NCBI GenBank assembly: GCA_040772845.1
Contig: JAXGXG010000002.1
Span: forward strand, 496,001-560,000
DNA from: PWXP01 sp040772845
GTDB taxonomy: Bacteria; Planctomycetota; Planctomycetia; Pirellulales; Thermoguttaceae
DNA length: 64,000 nucleotides
Reading direction: 5' to 3'
In this document: positions 62,824-64,000 of the stretch, one piece after another
How positions within the stretch are numbered: position 1 is the stretch's first letter
Layout of the letters: each line of letters begins with the position of its first letter
The notes under the pieces: model-generated
Told to the model about the DNA's origin: nothing
Seen by the model: only the letters and a program-made list of their open reading frames with translations
The model's database searches: none
Translations under genes and position numbers: made by a program

Positions 62824-64000
62824 ATGCGGCGGGCGTTCTGGAACGCCACCTACGACGCACGCAATCGGCAGATCACCATAGCCGATGCGCAGGAGCAGGC
62901 GGAAGGAAAGAACCACCAAACGGCGTACGATGCCAGCGGTAACATAGTCGGCACGGTCGATGCGAAGGGACAGTCGGCCAGTTTCGTCTTCGACGCGAGG
63001 AATCGACGTATTAGCCAGACCGACCGTCTGGCAGGCGTGACCACGTGGCGATTCGACGAAAACTCGAACCTGCGTCACATGGCTGACGCCGATAACCAGG
63101 CAACCTACGCGCCCACCTGCTGGACGTATGATGCGAGGAACCTGAAACTGACCGAGGCCCTGCCAAGCCACAACCCGACGAGCCAGATCGGCGACGCCGA
63201 CTTTGACCTCAAACAGTTCACCTACGACCTGGCCGGGCGCGTGGACGTGGCCACGGACCAGAAGGGGAATAACGTCACGCACCTCTATGACCTGGCCTCC
63301 CGCCTCTTGCAGCGTGACTACCGCCTCTTCAACCAGACCGCCATCAGTGATAGCGACGTTTTTTCCTACGGCGACGCAGGCCGTATGGCCTCGGCCGAAA
63401 GTGGCCGGTACAATAACACGGTTGCCTTTGGCTATGACGCCGCCGGGCGTTTGACCAGCGAATCGCTCACCGTAACCTTCGGTCAGACCACGACTTACAC
63501 CGTCCAGTCCCAATACGACGCGGCCAATCGCCGCACGGAGATTACCTACCCGGACGGGTCCGTGGTTGCGCGTAGCTATACGGACCGTGACCAGCTTGCC
63601 CAGATCGACTATAATAGCGCCATGGTCGCCACCTTCGCCTACGATCCCGGCCTCCGCCGCACCAGCCGCACGCTGGGCGATACGCCCGGCACGCAGACGG
63701 CGTGGGTGTATGGCCGGCAGGACAATCTGCCGACCGCCATCAACTCGGGCATTGCCGGCGCGTCGTTCAGCTACACGTATGACGCGAACAAGAACAAGCT
63801 GACCGAGGGCATCTCAGCCCCCATGGCCGATTATGGGTTCAGTTCCACCGCGTACGACCAAGCCGACCGGCTTACCGCCTGGAACCGGACGGACGGCAAT
63901 CTGGACCAGGCGTGGAATCTTTCGCTTGTGGGCGACTGGGCGACATTCACCGAAAACCTGGTGCAGCAAACCCGCAGCCACACCGCCGTTCACGAGATCG
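62824..64000 (+). CDS. Displaced (orphan) Rhs core, copy 4, continues beyond window
   Basis: Open from an ATG at 62824 to the right edge, about 392 codons. Similarity to copy 1 begins at the TGG codon at 62839 (WNATYDARNRQITIADAQ), within 2 nt of the breakpoint of copy 2. YD repeats follow without interruption (YDLAGRVDVATDQKGNNVTH, YDAAGRLTSESLTVTFGQ, AWNRTDGNLDQAWNLSLVGD). Five new codons (MRRAF) supply a start just before the breakpoint, so this copy could be translated. Its C-terminal domain lies outside the window. Confidence 0.78.
   Translation, partial: MRRAFWNATYDARNRQITIADAQEQAEGKNHQTAYDASGNIVGTVDAKGQSASFVFDARNRRISQTDRLAGVTTWRFDENSNLRHMADADNQATYAPTCWTYDARNLKLTEALPSHNPTSQIGDADFDLKQFTYDLAGRVDVATDQKGNNVTHLYDLASRLLQRDYRLFNQTAISDSDVFSYGDAGRMASAESGRYNNTVAFGYDAAGRLTSESLTVTFGQTTTYTVQSQYDAANRRTEITYPDGSVVARSYTDRDQLAQIDYNSAMVATFAYDPGLRRTSRTLGDTPGTQTAWVYGRQDNLPTAINSGIAGASFSYTYDANKNKLTEGISAPMADYGFSSTAYDQADRLTAWNRTDGNLDQAWNLSLVGDWATFTENLVQQTRSHTAVHEI

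Overview
The window looks like a planctomycete chromosome, probably of the Pirellulales/Thermoguttaceae type. The support is a family profile, not a marker gene: a large secreted TolB-like/HZS_alpha haem protein, a DUF1080 protein, Tat-exported Gfo/Idh/MocA and metallophosphatase proteins, a Ser/Thr kinase with the short N-terminal extension common in planctomycetes, secreted WD40 and LRR proteins, and YD-repeat (Rhs) proteins. No rRNA, tRNA, CRISPR array or transposase gene was found.

Layout. 0-3.4 kb: a minus-strand operon of a Tat-exported metallophosphatase and an HZS_alpha protein that runs off the left edge. 3.7-7.5 kb: a tightly overlapping molybdate-type ABC operon with two different lipoprotein binding proteins, a permease and an ATPase. 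7.7-25.1 kb: a glycogen/trehalose region (treZ-treY; glgX, treS-maltokinase fusion, malQ) broken by a plus-strand DUF1080/oxidoreductase pair, with a secreted two-domain esterase and smpB heading the glgX operon. 25.8-30.0 kb: lipA and ftsK, the latter with an unusual acidic tail. 30.2-36.6 kb: a minus-strand cluster of three NifX-type proteins, a DUF5320 protein, two MinD-like ATPases with ferredoxin inserts, an Mrp/Nbp35 ATPase, a metallo-beta-lactamase-fold protein and a DUF89 protein, apparently metal-cofactor or Fe-S handling in an organism with anaerobic capacity. 37.0-46.7 kb: an enolase-superfamily protein and trpE, a Ser/Thr kinase, larE, a larB-nnrD-DUF2784 operon, and a URO-D family methyltransferase-like protein.

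46.7-49.5 kb is a gene-free island of repeats: three ~150-bp units, three 61-bp nested palindromes of REPIN architecture, further palindromes and a purine-rich low-complexity tract. From 49.5 kb to the right edge is an Rhs array. One long YD-repeat gene is followed by three 5'-truncated copies of its core, each displaced copy sitting behind a different non-Rhs gene (LRR membrane protein, secreted WD40 protein, lipoprotein). The three complete copies end in unrelated C-terminal domains. Two core copies share 593 bp with no difference, and that identity stops exactly at the core/C-terminal-domain boundary.

How the genes work together. GlgX trims glycogen, MalQ redistributes maltodextrins, TreY-TreZ release trehalose from chain ends, and TreS interconverts maltose and trehalose. 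LarB and LarE supply two of the three steps to the nickel-pincer nucleotide. The Rhs array is best explained as a tip-replacement system: stored C-terminal modules can be exchanged onto the expressed gene through homologous core sequence. It is the most interesting system in the window.
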